Assembly: GCA_015065885.1 (NCBI GenBank)
Contig: SVPJ01000012.1
Span: 1-52,802, forward strand
Reading direction: 5' to 3'
Origin: Oscillospiraceae bacterium
GTDB taxonomy: Bacteria > Bacillota > Clostridia > Oscillospirales > Acutalibacteraceae
DNA length: 52,802 bases
Shown one piece after another: positions 33,132 through 43,508 of the stretch. Numbering within the stretch: position 1 is the first letter of the stretch; each line of letters starts with the position of its first letter. The translations under genes were made by a program, and so were the position numbers. A model generated the notes under the pieces. It made no database searches. It was given only the letters and a program-made list of their open reading frames with translations, and was not told the origin of the DNA.

Positions 33132-33482
33132 TCACGTCTTTTCTTCCCACACCGTTTCTTTAAATCCTACCAGCACAAAATCGTCACCGACAAGCAGGGG
33201 ACGTTTCACAAGCATGCCGTCGGTGGCAAGCAGGTCGAGCATCGCTTCTTCGCTCATGGTGGGCAGTTTGTCTTTCAGCGCGAGCGATTTATACAAAAGT
33301 CCGCTCGTGTTAAAAAACTTGCGCAGCGGCAAGCCGCTCGCCTTGTGCCACGCGGCAAGTTCCTCGCGGGTGGGGTTGTTCGCTTTGATGTCACGCAATG
33401 TGTACGCGATACCGTGTTCGTCCAGCCACGCTTTTGCCTTTTGGCAGGTGGTACATTTGGGGTAGCAAAGGAATGTTATCAT
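33132..33482 (-). CDS. ArsC/Spx family thioredoxin-fold protein (arsenate reductase-like)
   Basis: 116 residues. The fold signature is MITFLCYPKCTTCQKAKAWLDEHG with a CTTC redox pair at residues about 10-13, then RDIKANNPTREEL, LPLRKFFNTSGLLYK and KRPLLV, the last being the conserved Lys-Arg-Pro of ArsC/YffB. It is likely a glutaredoxin-like reductase; an Spx-type regulatory role is less likely with this sequence. Sits between the flavodoxin/ferredoxin gene and the nucleotidyltransferase, each separated by 10 bases or fewer. Confidence 0.85.
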   Translation of the reverse strand: MITFLCYPKCTTCQKAKAWLDEHGIAYTLRDIKANNPTREELAAWHKASGLPLRKFFNTSGLLYKSLALKDKLPTMSEEAMLDLLATDGMLVKRPLLVGDDFVLVGFKETVWEEKT

Positions 33483-33491
33483 ATGATTCTC

Positions 33492-34247
33492 CTATAGATA
33501 CAATCGGTTGGGTTTTACGGTGGTACAGCGTTCGCGCAGACGTTCGGCCAACGCAGCGACAGCATGCGGCGCTTGGCGGCGCGCACCCACGGGGCAAACG
33601 CTCACGCAGTGCATGCACGAAAAACATTTGTCGGCTGCCACCGTTTTAACGTTTGTCAGCGGTATTGCTTCAACAGGGCAGTGGCGGGCGCATCGTTTGC
33701 AGTTTGTGCACGTGTCGTCCACCGCAAGGCTCATAGCGGAAGCGTGAAATTCTTTATACGGTCGGTTGCCGGGCAGGGTGGGGGTTGTTCGCCTGTTCGC
33801 TTGCCATTTTTGTTTGATTGCTTGGGCAAAGGCGGTCAACTCCGCTTTGTCTGCCGCGTTCGGCCGCCCGTGACCGAACTCACGCACCAAGGAATGTTCG
33901 GCCACCGCCTCAATGCCTGCTGTCACCGTGAAACCGACGGCGAGCGCAAGGTCGTACAGTTCAATCAATGTATCGTCAATGGCGCGGTTGCCGAATACGG
34001 CCACTGTCACCGCTGTAGCGCCGTTCGCGTGGAACGTGCGCAGTCTCTCGGCGGCTTTCGGCGGCACGCGCCCGCCGAAAGCCGGCACCGCAATAAGGCA
34101 GATGTCTTCTTGTGTAAAAGACTGCTTTTCTGCGCTCTTTTGCAGAAGATCAATCGTTCGCACCTCATCTGACAAGGCATGCGCCAACACGTCGGCGACG
34201 GTTTTGGTGCCGCCGGTCGGACTGAAATGAATACTGTAAACCGCCAT
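33492..34247 (-). CDS. EFR1-type flavodoxin-like / 4Fe-4S ferredoxin fusion protein
   Basis: 251 residues. The N-terminal half is flavodoxin-like, with the FMN loop FSPTGGTKTVAD. The C-terminal half has two CxxCxxCxxxCP clusters, CTNCKRCARHCP and CFSCMHCVSVCP, sufficient for two 4Fe-4S centres. This is the arrangement of EFR1-family electron carriers of anaerobes. Cytoplasmic. GGGAGGCTG precedes the ATG, and the gene starts 2 bases after the HTH gene stop. Confidence 0.92.
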   Translation of the reverse strand: MAVYSIHFSPTGGTKTVADVLAHALSDEVRTIDLLQKSAEKQSFTQEDICLIAVPAFGGRVPPKAAERLRTFHANGATAVTVAVFGNRAIDDTLIELYDLALAVGFTVTAGIEAVAEHSLVREFGHGRPNAADKAELTAFAQAIKQKWQANRRTTPTLPGNRPYKEFHASAMSLAVDDTCTNCKRCARHCPVEAIPLTNVKTVAADKCFSCMHCVSVCPVGARRQAPHAVAALAERLRERCTTVKPNRLYL

Positions 34248-34249
34248 GG

Positions 34250-34807
34250 TCAGCCTCCCAGTAAACTTTGGTCAAATGCGAACAAGATCTCGTTGATCGC
34301 CATAATGTCGTAGATGCCGTGGGTGATGCAATATTCCATAATAATATCGAATTTACTGCTGTGCGAGAGAGCAAAACCCGCTTTCTTGAGCAGTTCTTCG
34401 GTTTCTGCCAGCGACAATTCCAATGCCGCCGCAAAGGCAAGCACGGTGGGCTTCGACGGGCGGTAGTGTTTGTCCCCGCGAATTTTCGAAAACAGCTTGC
34501 GGTCCATGTTCGCTTTTTTGTAGCACGCCGCATCGGTCATGCCGCGCTCGTCAATTTTGCGTAGCAGCATTTCGGAAAAACTCTCGTCCAACCGTTTCAG
34601 CCGTTCATCCAAATCGGGTCCACACGGCATCGATTCGCAGGCGCACCGCTCGAGCGACGCGGCGCTCGCTTTGGCCTGCACGCTACCGCCGAACATCGGC
34701 GCACGCACGGCATGCGGACGGTGAGGCTCAACATAATGCTCGGCAATGTACGCGGCAACGGCGGCATATCGTTCTTTTTGTTGCAGTTTAGCTTTATTAA
34801 CGGTCAC
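34250..34807 (-). CDS. HTH protein of a clostridial family, likely transcriptional regulator
   Basis: 185 residues. The second half contains a helix-turn-helix pattern: [27 protein letters not shown], followed by [43 protein letters not shown] and [11 protein letters not shown] know this pattern as a widespread clostridial XRE-like protein. The first 70 residues are variable and include Cys (CACESMPC). The start is GTG at 34807, with AGGAG upstream; it overlaps the restriction-modification gene by 11 bases. It may regulate that gene or the redox genes behind it. Confidence 0.7.
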   Translation of the reverse strand: MTVNKAKLQQKERYAAVAAYIAEHYVEPHRPHAVRAPMFGGSVQAKASAASLERCACESMPCGPDLDERLKRLDESFSEMLLRKIDERGMTDAACYKKANMDRKLFSKIRGDKHYRPSKPTVLAFAAALELSLAETEELLKKAGFALSHSSKFDIIMEYCITHGIYDIMAINEILFAFDQSLLGG

Positions 34808-37568
34808 GGCTTGTCAACTCCTGATACATCTTCATAAGCTCTGCGACGCATTCGGATTCGGTGTTGAGTTTGCCCCAGAAATCATAGGCACGCATAACGG
34901 CTTTATCGTTTTCTTGATGTGCTTTGCGGAGTTCGGGAGGCATAGCAACCTCGTCATAGAGATCGGCAAGTGAACAATCGGGATACTTTGCTCTTGCATC
35001 AAGAATTGTTTGTGCTGTTTTTTCGATGTCTGCCTTTTGTTCATCGGTAGGTGTCGGCCAGGGGAAATTGTTATAAACGATATTTACAGAATATCTGTAA
35101 TCGCTTTTCAATCTACCGCAAACAGCCCTCATCCAAGCCATATGCACATTGGAGGTCAGAACTCCAAAGTGAAACATATTTGCATCCGGTAAGATTTGAA
35201 CTGCATCGGAAGCGATATAATCGGCATTCAAAAAGCCAATAGGAATATATTTTCTTCTTTCAGAGGAGACTCGAGGAATAACAATATAATCCGCGCTAGG
35301 TTGTCGTATTTCTCCAAAAAGAGTTGGGGTTTCTGCCAACTTCTTTGTTGCTTCACGATTGCTTTGTTCACGCATTTCTTTTACAGATGCAACTGCTTTT
35401 GCAATAGGAGGTGTGTTACGAATAATGTTTGGAGATACTCCTTTTAACCACATACACCAACGAATCTTATTGTTAATAAATTCCGTTGCACCAACAAATT
35501 GTTTGAACACTATTTCAGATTCGGGATATTCTGCTACAATTGCATCTCGCTCTTCTTGAGAATAATTACTCAAAAAGCCATTATCATTAGGCATGCTGCC
35601 AAACACAAGTTGAGGGACATCACAAACAGTTTTTTTCACACTTTCGATAAAGACATCTGGTGCATCTATTAAATACGCATTAATGTTATCTACTATTAAA
35701 GGTCGCTCTGCAGAAAATATGACTTTAGATTTATAAAACGGAGCAATGCTAAAGCCGATAATAACACAATGCACGTGAGCCTTAATACTTGCTTCGCTAT
35801 CCCAACGGAATGTGCGGTGAGCAAAATCAATATGCACACCATCTTCAAAAAGAGGTTTCCACAGAATTGCAACGCTTTCGCCTTGTGAAACTGAGTTTGT
35901 TGATACCAAGGCGGTACGGATATTTGTACCCTTCATTAAATCAGTAGCTTTTTTGTACCAACAAGAAACGTAGTCAAGATTACCCGCATTTTTCCACTTG
36001 ACGCCGAAAACAGAGACAACATCATCCTTTTGTTCTTTGGTCATAAGGCGAGCCCCCACAAAAGGCGGATTACCCATTATATAATTAAGCTTGTCCTTAG
36101 GCGCAACGGTTTCCCAATCGGTACGCAAAGCATTTCCCTCGACAATGTGTGCATTTGTTTTGAGAGGTAAGAATTCGAGGTTTTGATGTACGATGTCCTC
36201 GGTTTCTTTCATCATTTGACTTTCGGCAATCCACAAGGCTGTTTTGGCAACGGTTACGGCAAAGTCATTGATCTCAATGCCGTAAAACTGCGCGATGGAG
36301 ACGTGAATAACGTCGCCAAAATCAAAAACGATCTGCCCTTTCGTAATCTCTTCCAATGCTTCATTCTCCAAGCGGCGCAGAGAAATATAGGTTTCGGTTA
36401 AGAAGTTGCCCGAACCACAAGCGGGATCAAAGAAAGTAAGGTTACCGAGTTTTTCACGGAAAGCATTAATTTTGGTTTCTCTTGTTTTTGCGACCTTAAT
36501 TGCTTTGATTTCTTCCAATTCTTCACGCAATTCATCAAGGAACAGCGGGTCAATAACTTTATGTATGTTTTCGATAGAGGTATAGTGCATACCACCGCTA
36601 CGGCGCGTTTCGGGATTCAAGGTGCTTTCGAAAACCGCGCCAAAGATCGTTGGGCTGATATCACTCCAGTCAAAATTCTCACTTGCGTTGCGGAGAAGCA
36701 AATCACGAATGGTATCGTTCATTTGCGGAATTTCGATATTTTCGTCCGCAAACAAACCGCCATTTACATACGGGAAGGCGCTCAGCTGCTCGTCCTCATA
36801 CGGATCGCGGTCATCGGGCTTTGTGTCAAGAATTTTGAATAACTCAATCAAAGCCTTTCGCATATCACGGGCAGAGAAAGACTTAATATAATTATGGAAT
36901 TTGGAATGTCCGCCGAATATACCGGCATCTTCTGCATAGAGACAGAAAACAAGGCGAACGATGAGTTTGTTAAGGCTTTTAAGAGATTCCTCATTTTCGG
37001 GGTCGTGATACTGTTTTAAGATTTCATCATACAGTATGCCGACTAAGTTACCTGCTTGAATGGAAACTTCCATTTCACGACGGATATTATCATCGCCGGT
37101 GTCCACAAGGAACATAAGGCGGTAATACTCTTTGGCGAGGTCTTTTACAAAAATCTGCTCCGGCTCACCATTAGGCTTTTCCATATCGTAAACAAGGAAT
37201 TCTTCAAAATTACAAGTGATGATCCAGCGAGGACGTTGCGAATACGGAAGAACGGCAGAATATCGCTGTGCCTGTTGGAACGGGGTGAGTAAGGTGCCGT
37301 CCGACTGTTTGATGGGCTTACGCAGATCTTTATTGCGACCTTTCTGCTCAATAAGCACATGCGTTGCCGAAATAAATCCGTCAATAAAACTTGTGTGGTC
37401 AAGGCGCACTTGTTCCTCAAAGGTAATAAACTTTTCGGGTGATTCCACACCCAGGACATCACGAAGAAGCGATAGCCAAAACGGTTGACTTTCGCCTTTT
37501 TCGTATCCGCGGTCTTTCCAATACTCTGCGAAGGCTTTTGCAGCCGCGCGACGTTCGGTGTCGTTCAT
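34797..37568 (-). CDS. MmeI-like type IIG/IIL restriction-modification enzyme
   Basis: 923 residues, a complete single-chain enzyme. The N-terminal nuclease region (about 60-76) has D63 then IEQKGRNK, fitting the D-x(n)-ExK-like catalytic pattern (here E74-Q-K76). A helical spacer follows, then the adenine-methyltransferase core: motif [13 protein letters not shown] (about 380-391) and motif IV NPPF (about 498-501). The C-terminal 350 residues are a target-recognition region with [19 protein letters not shown]. Family knowledge: MmeI-like proteins cut and methylate on one strand. The gene is AT-rich compared with prmA on one side and the EFR1 gene on the other, suggesting acquisition. It lies 20 bases after prmA. 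Confidence 0.88.
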   Translation of the reverse strand: MNDTERRAAAKAFAEYWKDRGYEKGESQPFWLSLLRDVLGVESPEKFITFEEQVRLDHTSFIDGFISATHVLIEQKGRNKDLRKPIKQSDGTLLTPFQQAQRYSAVLPYSQRPRWIITCNFEEFLVYDMEKPNGEPEQIFVKDLAKEYYRLMFLVDTGDDNIRREMEVSIQAGNLVGILYDEILKQYHDPENEESLKSLNKLIVRLVFCLYAEDAGIFGGHSKFHNYIKSFSARDMRKALIELFKILDTKPDDRDPYEDEQLSAFPYVNGGLFADENIEIPQMNDTIRDLLLRNASENFDWSDISPTIFGAVFESTLNPETRRSGGMHYTSIENIHKVIDPLFLDELREELEEIKAIKVAKTRETKINAFREKLGNLTFFDPACGSGNFLTETYISLRRLENEALEEITKGQIVFDFGDVIHVSIAQFYGIEINDFAVTVAKTALWIAESQMMKETEDIVHQNLEFLPLKTNAHIVEGNALRTDWETVAPKDKLNYIMGNPPFVGARLMTKEQKDDVVSVFGVKWKNAGNLDYVSCWYKKATDLMKGTNIRTALVSTNSVSQGESVAILWKPLFEDGVHIDFAHRTFRWDSEASIKAHVHCVIIGFSIAPFYKSKVIFSAERPLIVDNINAYLIDAPDVFIESVKKTVCDVPQLVFGSMPNDNGFLSNYSQEERDAIVAEYPESEIVFKQFVGATEFINNKIRWCMWLKGVSPNIIRNTPPIAKAVASVKEMREQSNREATKKLAETPTLFGEIRQPSADYIVIPRVSSERRKYIPIGFLNADYIASDAVQILPDANMFHFGVLTSNVHMAWMRAVCGRLKSDYRYSVNIVYNNFPWPTPTDEQKADIEKTAQTILDARAKYPDCSLADLYDEVAMPPELRKAHQENDKAVMRAYDFWGKLNTESECVAELMKMYQELTSRDR

Positions 37569-37588
37569 GTTGTCCTCCTAAGATTGGT

Positions 37589-38515
37589 TTACCGTTTGCA
37601 CACGAGGCAGACCCAGCCGCGTTGCTCGTAACGTTCGGCCACCGTGAAGCCGCAGGCGGCAAGGGCCGTTACCACGTCCTGCTCGCGCACGTCGATGATG
37701 CCCGACACCACGTACACGCCGTCCTCTTTCAGGAACGCGGGCACGGCGGGAGAAAGGGCGATGATGGCGTCCGCCACGATGTTCGCGGCCACCACGTCGT
37801 ATTGCCCCGTCACCTTGTCGGCAAGGTCGCCCTCCACGATCTCATAGCGCGGGGCGGTCATACCGTTGAGTTCGCCGTTTTCCTGCGCCGTTTTCACCGC
37901 GAGCGGGTCGATATCCACACCGAACGCGGATTCAGCCCCGAACAGCAGTGCCGCGATGGAGAGAATACCGCTGCCGCAGCCGATGTCCAAAAAGCGGTCG
38001 CCCGCCTTCACCGTTTTTTCCAGCGTTTCCAGTACCAGGCGGGTGGTCTCGTGCCCGCCCGTGCCGAACGCCATACCGGGGTCGATGTGCAACACCGCGC
38101 GACCGTCTTTGTTCTCGTCGGTCTCCCACGTGGGGAGAATGAGCAGTTTTTCACCCACCGGCAGGGGCTTGAAGAACTGCTTCCAGTTGTTCGCCCAATC
38201 CGCCTCCCGCACCGTGCGGGTGGAAAGCGCGTTGTCGATGCCCGCCGCCGACAGCCGTTCCTGCAAAAAGGCGAGCGCTTCGGCGGGGTTGACGTCGGGT
38301 TCCAAATAGATATGAATGAGCGAGCGGGTGCGGTCGCGGGCGAGCAATTCTTCATCGATCAAGTCGATGTGCGCGATCTCGCGTGCGCCCTCTTCCAAGT
38401 CGCTGTAATCCTCGATATACAAACCGTACGGTACCGTCATATTGGCGATATCCGCCGCACGGTCGGTGTCCGCGACGGGCACGGAAATGGTAAGCTCGGT
38501 CCAGTTGTCCATCAT
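37589..38515 (-). CDS. prmA: Ribosomal protein L11 methyltransferase PrmA
   Basis: 308 residues. The N-terminal domain starts WTELTISVPV; the SAM domain has AFGTGGHETT, FLDIGCGSGILSIAALLFGA, VDIDPLAV and the NPPF-like VVAANIVADAI. These are hallmark PrmA sequences. ATG at 38515 is chosen because AAGGAG lies 9 bases upstream. It trimethylates ribosomal protein L11 (family knowledge). It is co-directional with glyS, separated by a hairpin. Confidence 0.95.
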   Translation of the reverse strand: MMDNWTELTISVPVADTDRAADIANMTVPYGLYIEDYSDLEEGAREIAHIDLIDEELLARDRTRSLIHIYLEPDVNPAEALAFLQERLSAAGIDNALSTRTVREADWANNWKQFFKPLPVGEKLLILPTWETDENKDGRAVLHIDPGMAFGTGGHETTRLVLETLEKTVKAGDRFLDIGCGSGILSIAALLFGAESAFGVDIDPLAVKTAQENGELNGMTAPRYEIVEGDLADKVTGQYDVVAANIVADAIIALSPAVPAFLKEDGVYVVSGIIDVREQDVVTALAACGFTVAERYEQRGWVCLVCKR

Positions 38516-38535
38516 GGTGATACACTCCTTTTGAA

Positions 38536-38564
38536 ATATGCCCCCGTGATACACGGGGGCATAT
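38536..38564 (-). terminator. Intercistronic hairpin between glyS and prmA
   Basis: ATATGCCCCCGTG (38536-38548) and CACGGGGGCATAT (38552-38564) form a 13-bp perfect stem with an ATA loop, 4 bases from the glyS stop. On the minus strand no clear T-run follows, so it is more likely a partial attenuator or mRNA-stabilising hairpin that lowers prmA relative to glyS. Confidence 0.6.
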
Positions 38565-38567
38565 CGA

Positions 38568-39950
38568 TTAAAACGCGATCTTTTCGTTCAAGTAGTTCAC
38601 GAGGTCGGCGATCGCCACACGCTCTTGCTGCATGGTGTCGCGGTCACGCACCGTGACACAACCGTCGGTCTCGCTGTCGAAGTCGTAGGTGATGCAGAAG
38701 GGAGTGCCGATCTCATCCTCACGGCGATAGCGCTTGCCGATAGAGCCGGCATCGTCGAAATCGACCATAAAGTGCTTGGTCAGCATCTGATGCACTTCCA
38801 GCGCCTTGTCGCTCAGTTTCTTCGAAAGCGGTAACACGGCGGCTTTGAAGGGCGCCAGTGCGGGATGCAGATGCATCACCACGCGGGTGTCGTTCTTTTC
38901 GGCGTCCACCACTTCTTCGTCGTACGCGTCGCACAGGAACGCCAGCACCACGCGGTCGGCACCCAGCGACGGCTCAATGACGTAGGGCACGTAACGCTCG
39001 TTGGTCTCGGGATCGAAATAGTCGAGTTTCTGACCCGAATGCTCGCTGTGCTGATTCAAGTCGTAATCGGTGCGGTCGGCAATACCCCACAACTCGCCCC
39101 AGCCGAACGGGAAGAGGAACTCGAAGTCGGTGGTCGCTTTGGAATAGAACGCGAGTTCCTCGGGATCGTGGTCACGCAGACGCAGATTTTCTTCACGAAT
39201 GCCGAGATTCAACAGCCAATCGCGGCAGAAATCCTTCCAGTAACGGAACCATTCGAGGTCGGTACCCGGCTTGCAGAAGAATTCCAGTTCCATCTGCTCA
39301 AACTCGCGAATGCGGAAGATGAAGTTGCCGGGGGTGATCTCGTTACGGAAACTCTTGCCTACCTGCGCCACGCCGAAGGGGATCTTGCGGCGGGTGGTGC
39401 GCTGAATGTTCTGGAAGTTGACGAAGATGCCCTGCGCCGTTTCGGGGCGGAGGTACAGTTCGCTCTTCGCGTCCTCGGTGACACCCTGGAAGGTCTTGAA
39501 CATCAGGTTGAACTGACGGATGTCGGTGAAGTTATGGCTGCCGCAATCGGGGCAGGCGATGTTGTTTTCACGGATGTAGTCCATCATCTGCTCGTTCGAC
39601 CAGCCGTCGGCGGCAGTACCGCAGAAATCTTCAATAAGCTTATCCGCACGGTGACGGGATTTGCAATCCTTGCAATCCATCAGCGGGTCGGAAAAACCGC
39701 CCACGTGACCGGACGCCACCCACACCTGCGGGTTCATCAAAATCGCGCTGTCCAGCCCGACGTTGGTGGGGCTTTCCTGCACGAACTTTTTCAGCCACGC
39801 CTTTTTGACGTTATTCTTCAGTTCCACACCCAAGGGGCCGTAGTCCCACGAGTTGGCAAGGCCGCCGTAAATGTCCGAGCCGGGATACACGAAACCGCGC
39901 CCTTTGCACAGAGCGACGATCTTTTCCATGGTCTTTTCACTGTTTTGCAT
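38568..39950 (-). CDS. glyS: Glycyl-tRNA synthetase (homodimeric class II type)
   Basis: 460 residues, the size of the Firmicutes alpha2-type enzyme. Motif elements are [45 protein letters not shown] (the Gly-AMP site), [11 protein letters not shown] and [12 protein letters not shown] Cys4 pair (CKDCKSRH and CPDCGSH) forms the zinc insertion. It charges tRNA-Gly in the cytoplasm. ATG at 39950 begins [11 protein letters not shown] and follows AAGGAAG. Own promoter at 39985-40013. Confidence 0.97.
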   Translation of the reverse strand: MQNSEKTMEKIVALCKGRGFVYPGSDIYGGLANSWDYGPLGVELKNNVKKAWLKKFVQESPTNVGLDSAILMNPQVWVASGHVGGFSDPLMDCKDCKSRHRADKLIEDFCGTAADGWSNEQMMDYIRENNIACPDCGSHNFTDIRQFNLMFKTFQGVTEDAKSELYLRPETAQGIFVNFQNIQRTTRRKIPFGVAQVGKSFRNEITPGNFIFRIREFEQMELEFFCKPGTDLEWFRYWKDFCRDWLLNLGIREENLRLRDHDPEELAFYSKATTDFEFLFPFGWGELWGIADRTDYDLNQHSEHSGQKLDYFDPETNERYVPYVIEPSLGADRVVLAFLCDAYDEEVVDAEKNDTRVVMHLHPALAPFKAAVLPLSKKLSDKALEVHQMLTKHFMVDFDDAGSIGKRYRREDEIGTPFCITYDFDSETDGCVTVRDRDTMQQERVAIADLVNYLNEKIAF

Positions 39951-39984
39951 GCGGATACTTCCTTTACATAATAATACAAAATAT

Positions 39985-40013
39985 ATGATACTCAAAAAGG
40001 GCGAAAATGTCAA
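39985..40013 (-). promoter_or_regulatory. glyS promoter (leftward)
   Basis: On the minus strand, TTGACA (40013-40008), a 17-base spacer and TATCAT (39990-39985) lie 35 bases before the glyS start. I see no T-box: the leader is too short for one. Confidence 0.7.
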
Positions 40014-40072
40014 GGGGAATCCGCAATCAAAAGCCGTTCTACGCACAATATGACGGCAAGAAACGAAAAGAC

Positions 40073-40101
40073 TTGACAGGGCACTGCATACGGCGTATAC
40101 T
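40073..40101 (+). promoter_or_regulatory. Promoter of the Fic / type I restriction-modification operon
   Basis: TTGACA (40073-40078), a 17-base spacer and TATACT (40096-40101). GCATAC and GTATAC (40086-40100) form a one-mismatch inverted repeat that covers most of the -10, a possible operator. It is back to back with the glyS promoter. Confidence 0.75.
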
Positions 40102-40154
40102 TTAATTATATCAAACAGACGAAAATGATCAAATTGAAATTGAAGGATGATCAA

Positions 40155-41216
40155 ATGAGAGCGTATCACTACAGCCGAAGATGGCAATCGCTTTTGACGC
40201 CTGAGATCGTGTCGCTGCTTTCACAGATACACGAATGCAAGGGCGAACATAATTTGTTTGTCGAAACGCAGAGCGATACCCTCACGGGTCTTTTGGAAAT
40301 TGCGAAGATACAAAGCACCGAAGCGTCCAATAAGATCGAGGGAATATACACGTCGGACGAACGCTTGAAAAAACTCGTTGCGAATAAAGCGACACCGCGT
40401 ACGCGGGGTGAGCAGGAGATCGCGGGTTACCGTGACGTGCTTGCCACCATACACGAGAGTTATGAATTCATTCCGTTACGCCCCGCCATTATTTTGCAAT
40501 TGCATCGCGACTTGTACAAGTTCAGCGGGAAATCCATCGGCGGTGCGTACAAAAATGCGGATAACGTGATTGCCGAGGAAGATGCCGCGGGTAACCGCTT
40601 CGTGCGGTTTGAACCCGTGCCTGCGTGGGAAACGCCGCAAGCAATCGCCGCCGCGTGTGCCGCGTTTGACGATGCGATGAAAACGGGCGATGCCGACCCG
40701 TTGCTCGTTATCCCGATGTTTATTTTGGATTTTTTGTGCATCCATCCGTTCAACGACGGCAATGGTCGAATGAGCCGCTTACTCACGCTCTTGCTGCTGT
40801 ACCGTGCGGGATACGTCGTAGGGAAATATATCAGTATCGAAAAGATGATTGAATCTTCTAAAGAGACCTACTACGAAGCACTGCAACAGAGTTCGTACGG
40901 GTGGCACGCGGGGGCGAACGATTACGCCTATTTCGTACGGTACACGTTGGGCGTCGTTTTGGCGGCGTATCGCGAATTTTCTTCGCGCGTACGCACGCAG
41001 ACGGCGAACGGTTTGTCCAAGCCCGAGCGCATCCGCGAGACTATCAAGGATACCCTCGGCAAGATCACGAAAGCGGAGATTATGCAAAAGTGTCCCGATA
41101 TCAGCCAGGTGACGGTACAGCGTGCGCTGAACGATCTTGTAAAAAGCGGGGACATTGTAAAAATCGGCGGCGGACGCTACACGTCGTATATTTGGAACAG
41201 GGAGAAAGAAGTATGA
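40155..41216 (+). CDS. Fic family protein (class II, self-inhibited) with C-terminal winged helix
   Basis: 353 residues. The N-terminal inhibitory helix reads SNKIEG (about 58-63), matching (S/T)xxxE(G/N) with the Glu that blocks the ATP site. The catalytic Fic loop HPFNDGNGR starts at residue about 197. The C-terminal region ([15 protein letters not shown] to [21 protein letters not shown]) is a winged helix. Such proteins transfer AMP to a target, often themselves. ATG at 40155 with AAGGATG before it is preferred over 40125. Its stop overlaps the hsdM start, so it is translationally part of the type I operon. Confidence 0.9.
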   Translation: MRAYHYSRRWQSLLTPEIVSLLSQIHECKGEHNLFVETQSDTLTGLLEIAKIQSTEASNKIEGIYTSDERLKKLVANKATPRTRGEQEIAGYRDVLATIHESYEFIPLRPAIILQLHRDLYKFSGKSIGGAYKNADNVIAEEDAAGNRFVRFEPVPAWETPQAIAAACAAFDDAMKTGDADPLLVIPMFILDFLCIHPFNDGNGRMSRLLTLLLLYRAGYVVGKYISIEKMIESSKETYYEALQQSSYGWHAGANDYAYFVRYTLGVVLAAYREFSSRVRTQTANGLSKPERIRETIKDTLGKITKAEIMQKCPDISQVTVQRALNDLVKSGDIVKIGGGRYTSYIWNREKEV

Positions 41217-42742
41217 TCACAGGTGAATTGAAAAATAAAATTGACAGTTTGTGGGACGTGTTTGCCGCGGGTGGACTGGTGAATCCGCTGGACGTTATTG
41301 AGCAGATCACCTACCTTATGTTTATCCGCGATCTGGACGATGCGGACAATCTGCGTGCGAAGGAAAGTGCGATGCTGGGGCTGCCGTTCCAAAGCATTTT
41401 TGCGGGCGAAGTCACGGTCGGCGAGCGCAGAGTGGACGGCAACAGTCTGAAGTGGTCGGTCTTCCGTGATTTTCCCGCGGGTAAGATGTATGCCACCGTG
41501 CAGGAATTGGTGTTCCCGTTCATCAAAAATCTGGACGGCCAAAAAGACAGTGCGTATTCGAAATATATGGACGACGCGATCTTCAAACTGCCCACCCCGC
41601 TGCTGCTTTCCAAAGTGGTGGATGCGTTGGATGAAATTTACGCGCTGATGGCAAAGGAACCGGGGAAAGACGTGCGCGGGGATACGTACGAATACCTGCT
41701 CAACAAGATCGCCCAGTCGGGGCTGAACGGTCAGTTCCGTACCCCGCGCCATATCATTCGCATGATGGTGGATATGATGGCGCCCAAAGCCGACGACGTG
41801 ATCTGCGACCCCGCGTGCGGTACGAGCGGCTTTTTGGTGGCGGCAGGCGACTATTTGAAAGAGAATTGCAGGGAAGAGATATTCTTTGATAAGCAGAAAA
41901 AAGATCACTATATGAATCATATGTTTTTCGGCTACGATATGGACAGAACCATGCTGCGTATCGGTGCGATGAACATGATGACCCACGGTGTGGAGCACCC
42001 GTTTATCGAGTACCGCGACAGCCTTTCCGACCAAAATGCCGACAAAGACAAGTATTCGCTGATCCTTGCAAACCCGCCGTTTAAGGGTAGCCTGGACTAC
42101 GACACCGTCTCTGCCGACCTTTTGAAGGTGTGCAAGACCAAGAAGACGGAACTGCTGTTTTTGGCGCTGTTTTTGCGGATGTTGCGCACGGGCGGTCGCT
42201 GTGCGTGCATCGTGCCGGACGGCGTGCTGTTCGGCTCGTCCACGGCACACAAAGCCATTCGGAAAGAATTGATCGAAAACAACCGTCTGGAAGCGGTCGT
42301 GTCGATGCCCTCGGGGGTGTTCAAGCCCTATGCGGGCGTTTCCACGGGAATTTTGATCTTCACCAAAACGGGATACGGCGGCACCGACAAGGTGTGGTTT
42401 TACGATATGCAGGCGGACGGCTATTCGCTCGACGATAAGCGCACCCCCGTTGCCGAAAACGATATCCCCGATATCGTGGCGCGCTTTCGCTCGCTCCAAC
42501 CCGTAGGGGACGGCGCCCTCGACGTCCCGTATAACGAAGCCGAAAACCCGCGCACGGCAAAATCCTTCTTCGTGCCGAAGCAGGAAATTGTGGATAACGA
42601 TTATGACCTGTCCATTAATAAGTACAAAAAGACGGAGTATAAGCCGGTGGAATATCCCTCCACCGCGGAATTGATGGCCGACCTGCACGAGTTGGAGATG
42701 CAGATCACGGCGGGTCTTGCGGAGCTGGAGGGGATGCTGTGA
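41213..42742 (+). CDS. hsdM: Type I restriction-modification system methyltransferase subunit HsdM
   Basis: 509 residues. The N-terminal helical domain starts [16 protein letters not shown]. The adenine-methyltransferase core has motif I CDPACGTSGFLVAAG (about 197-211) and motif IV ANPPF (about 284-288). EYLLNKIAQSGLNGQFRTPRHI is the family's DNA-contacting segment. It methylates adenine with HsdS and is needed for restriction with HsdR. ATG overlaps the Fic stop (ATGA). The gene is GC-rich (37 G/C in the 60 bases at 42661-42720) right up to its end, in contrast to the next gene. Confidence 0.95.
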   Translation: MITGELKNKIDSLWDVFAAGGLVNPLDVIEQITYLMFIRDLDDADNLRAKESAMLGLPFQSIFAGEVTVGERRVDGNSLKWSVFRDFPAGKMYATVQELVFPFIKNLDGQKDSAYSKYMDDAIFKLPTPLLLSKVVDALDEIYALMAKEPGKDVRGDTYEYLLNKIAQSGLNGQFRTPRHIIRMMVDMMAPKADDVICDPACGTSGFLVAAGDYLKENCREEIFFDKQKKDHYMNHMFFGYDMDRTMLRIGAMNMMTHGVEHPFIEYRDSLSDQNADKDKYSLILANPPFKGSLDYDTVSADLLKVCKTKKTELLFLALFLRMLRTGGRCACIVPDGVLFGSSTAHKAIRKELIENNRLEAVVSMPSGVFKPYAGVSTGILIFTKTGYGGTDKVWFYDMQADGYSLDDKRTPVAENDIPDIVARFRSLQPVGDGALDVPYNEAENPRTAKSFFVPKQEIVDNDYDLSINKYKKTEYKPVEYPSTAELMADLHELEMQITAGLAELEGML

Positions 42743-43488
42743 TGGCTAAAATTAGTATTGATATTGATAACGTCAAAGAATCTTTAATCAATATCGGATA
42801 TGAGATAAGCGATTGCATTGAACGCAATAACAATGGCTTGAACTGGCAATTGAAATTTCATAATAGTGGCGCAATTGTTACGGTTTACGACACAAACACC
42901 AAGAAAAACACTGTTGTAAATGGTAAGTTTGAAACAGGAGAAAAAGAGAATCTTAAGGAGATTGTGGATGGACTTAAGTGCAAGGAAATTTCTATCTCCT
43001 CGCTCAACTCCGTCATCGTTTCATACATTAATTCTAAACAAGAAGCATGTCATTATGACTTCAAACAAGAATGGCACTCTGCTTCTAAAGACGCCGACTT
43101 ACTTCACGATATTTTATGCTTGGCTAATAATACAGATAATGCCGATGCGTATTTGATTATCGGTGTGACGGACTCGTATGATGTAGTGGGTGTAACTGAT
43201 TGGAAAAAGTCTAACGAGGTGTTTGATTATCTGCGAAGCAAGAAGTTTGCAGGAAGTCGTATGCCCGAAATACAGATTCACAAGCTCTATTACAAGCATC
43301 GAAAAATTGATGTTGTTGAAATTAAGAGTTCCAAAAATGTTCCATTTTATTTGGCAGAAAAGTATAGGGATGTTGGTGTTCAGATATATACTCGCGTTGG
43401 CGATACAAATACGCCCAAAAATGAGTGCGCAAACTATAATGATGTAGAAGCACTTTGGAGAATTCATTTTGAACGCGAAAAAGAGTAA
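42742..43488 (+). CDS. AlbA_2/Schlafen-like ATP-binding domain protein, putative defence effector
   Basis: 248 residues. The second half is an AlbA_2-type domain: YDFKQEWHSASKDADLLHDILCLANN and AYLIIGVTD, with the FK and GV(T)D signatures, then VVEIKSSKNVPFYL and a C-terminal VGVQIYTRVGDTN. The first 90 residues look like a small beta-alpha-beta domain (NSGAIVTVYDTN), reminiscent of the TBP-like N-terminal part of RNase HIII/RnlA, an inference only. AT-rich. The ATG overlaps the hsdM stop. Such proteins appear in defence neighbourhoods, often as RNA- or DNA-targeting components. Confidence 0.72.
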   Translation: MAKISIDIDNVKESLINIGYEISDCIERNNNGLNWQLKFHNSGAIVTVYDTNTKKNTVVNGKFETGEKENLKEIVDGLKCKEISISSLNSVIVSYINSKQEACHYDFKQEWHSASKDADLLHDILCLANNTDNADAYLIIGVTDSYDVVGVTDWKKSNEVFDYLRSKKFAGSRMPEIQIHKLYYKHRKIDVVEIKSSKNVPFYLAEKYRDVGVQIYTRVGDTNTPKNECANYNDVEALWRIHFEREKE

Positions 43489-43508
43489 TGTTCAGGAGTG
43501 AATGATTA

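Noticed and set aside
37439-39971. Long plus-strand frames opposite prmA and glyS
   Set aside because: PrmA and GlyRS signatures on the minus strand are unmistakable; the plus-strand frames are shadows.
39951-40072. T-box riboswitch in the glyS leader
   Set aside because: The leader between the -10 box and the start codon is only about 30 bases, far too short for a T-box.
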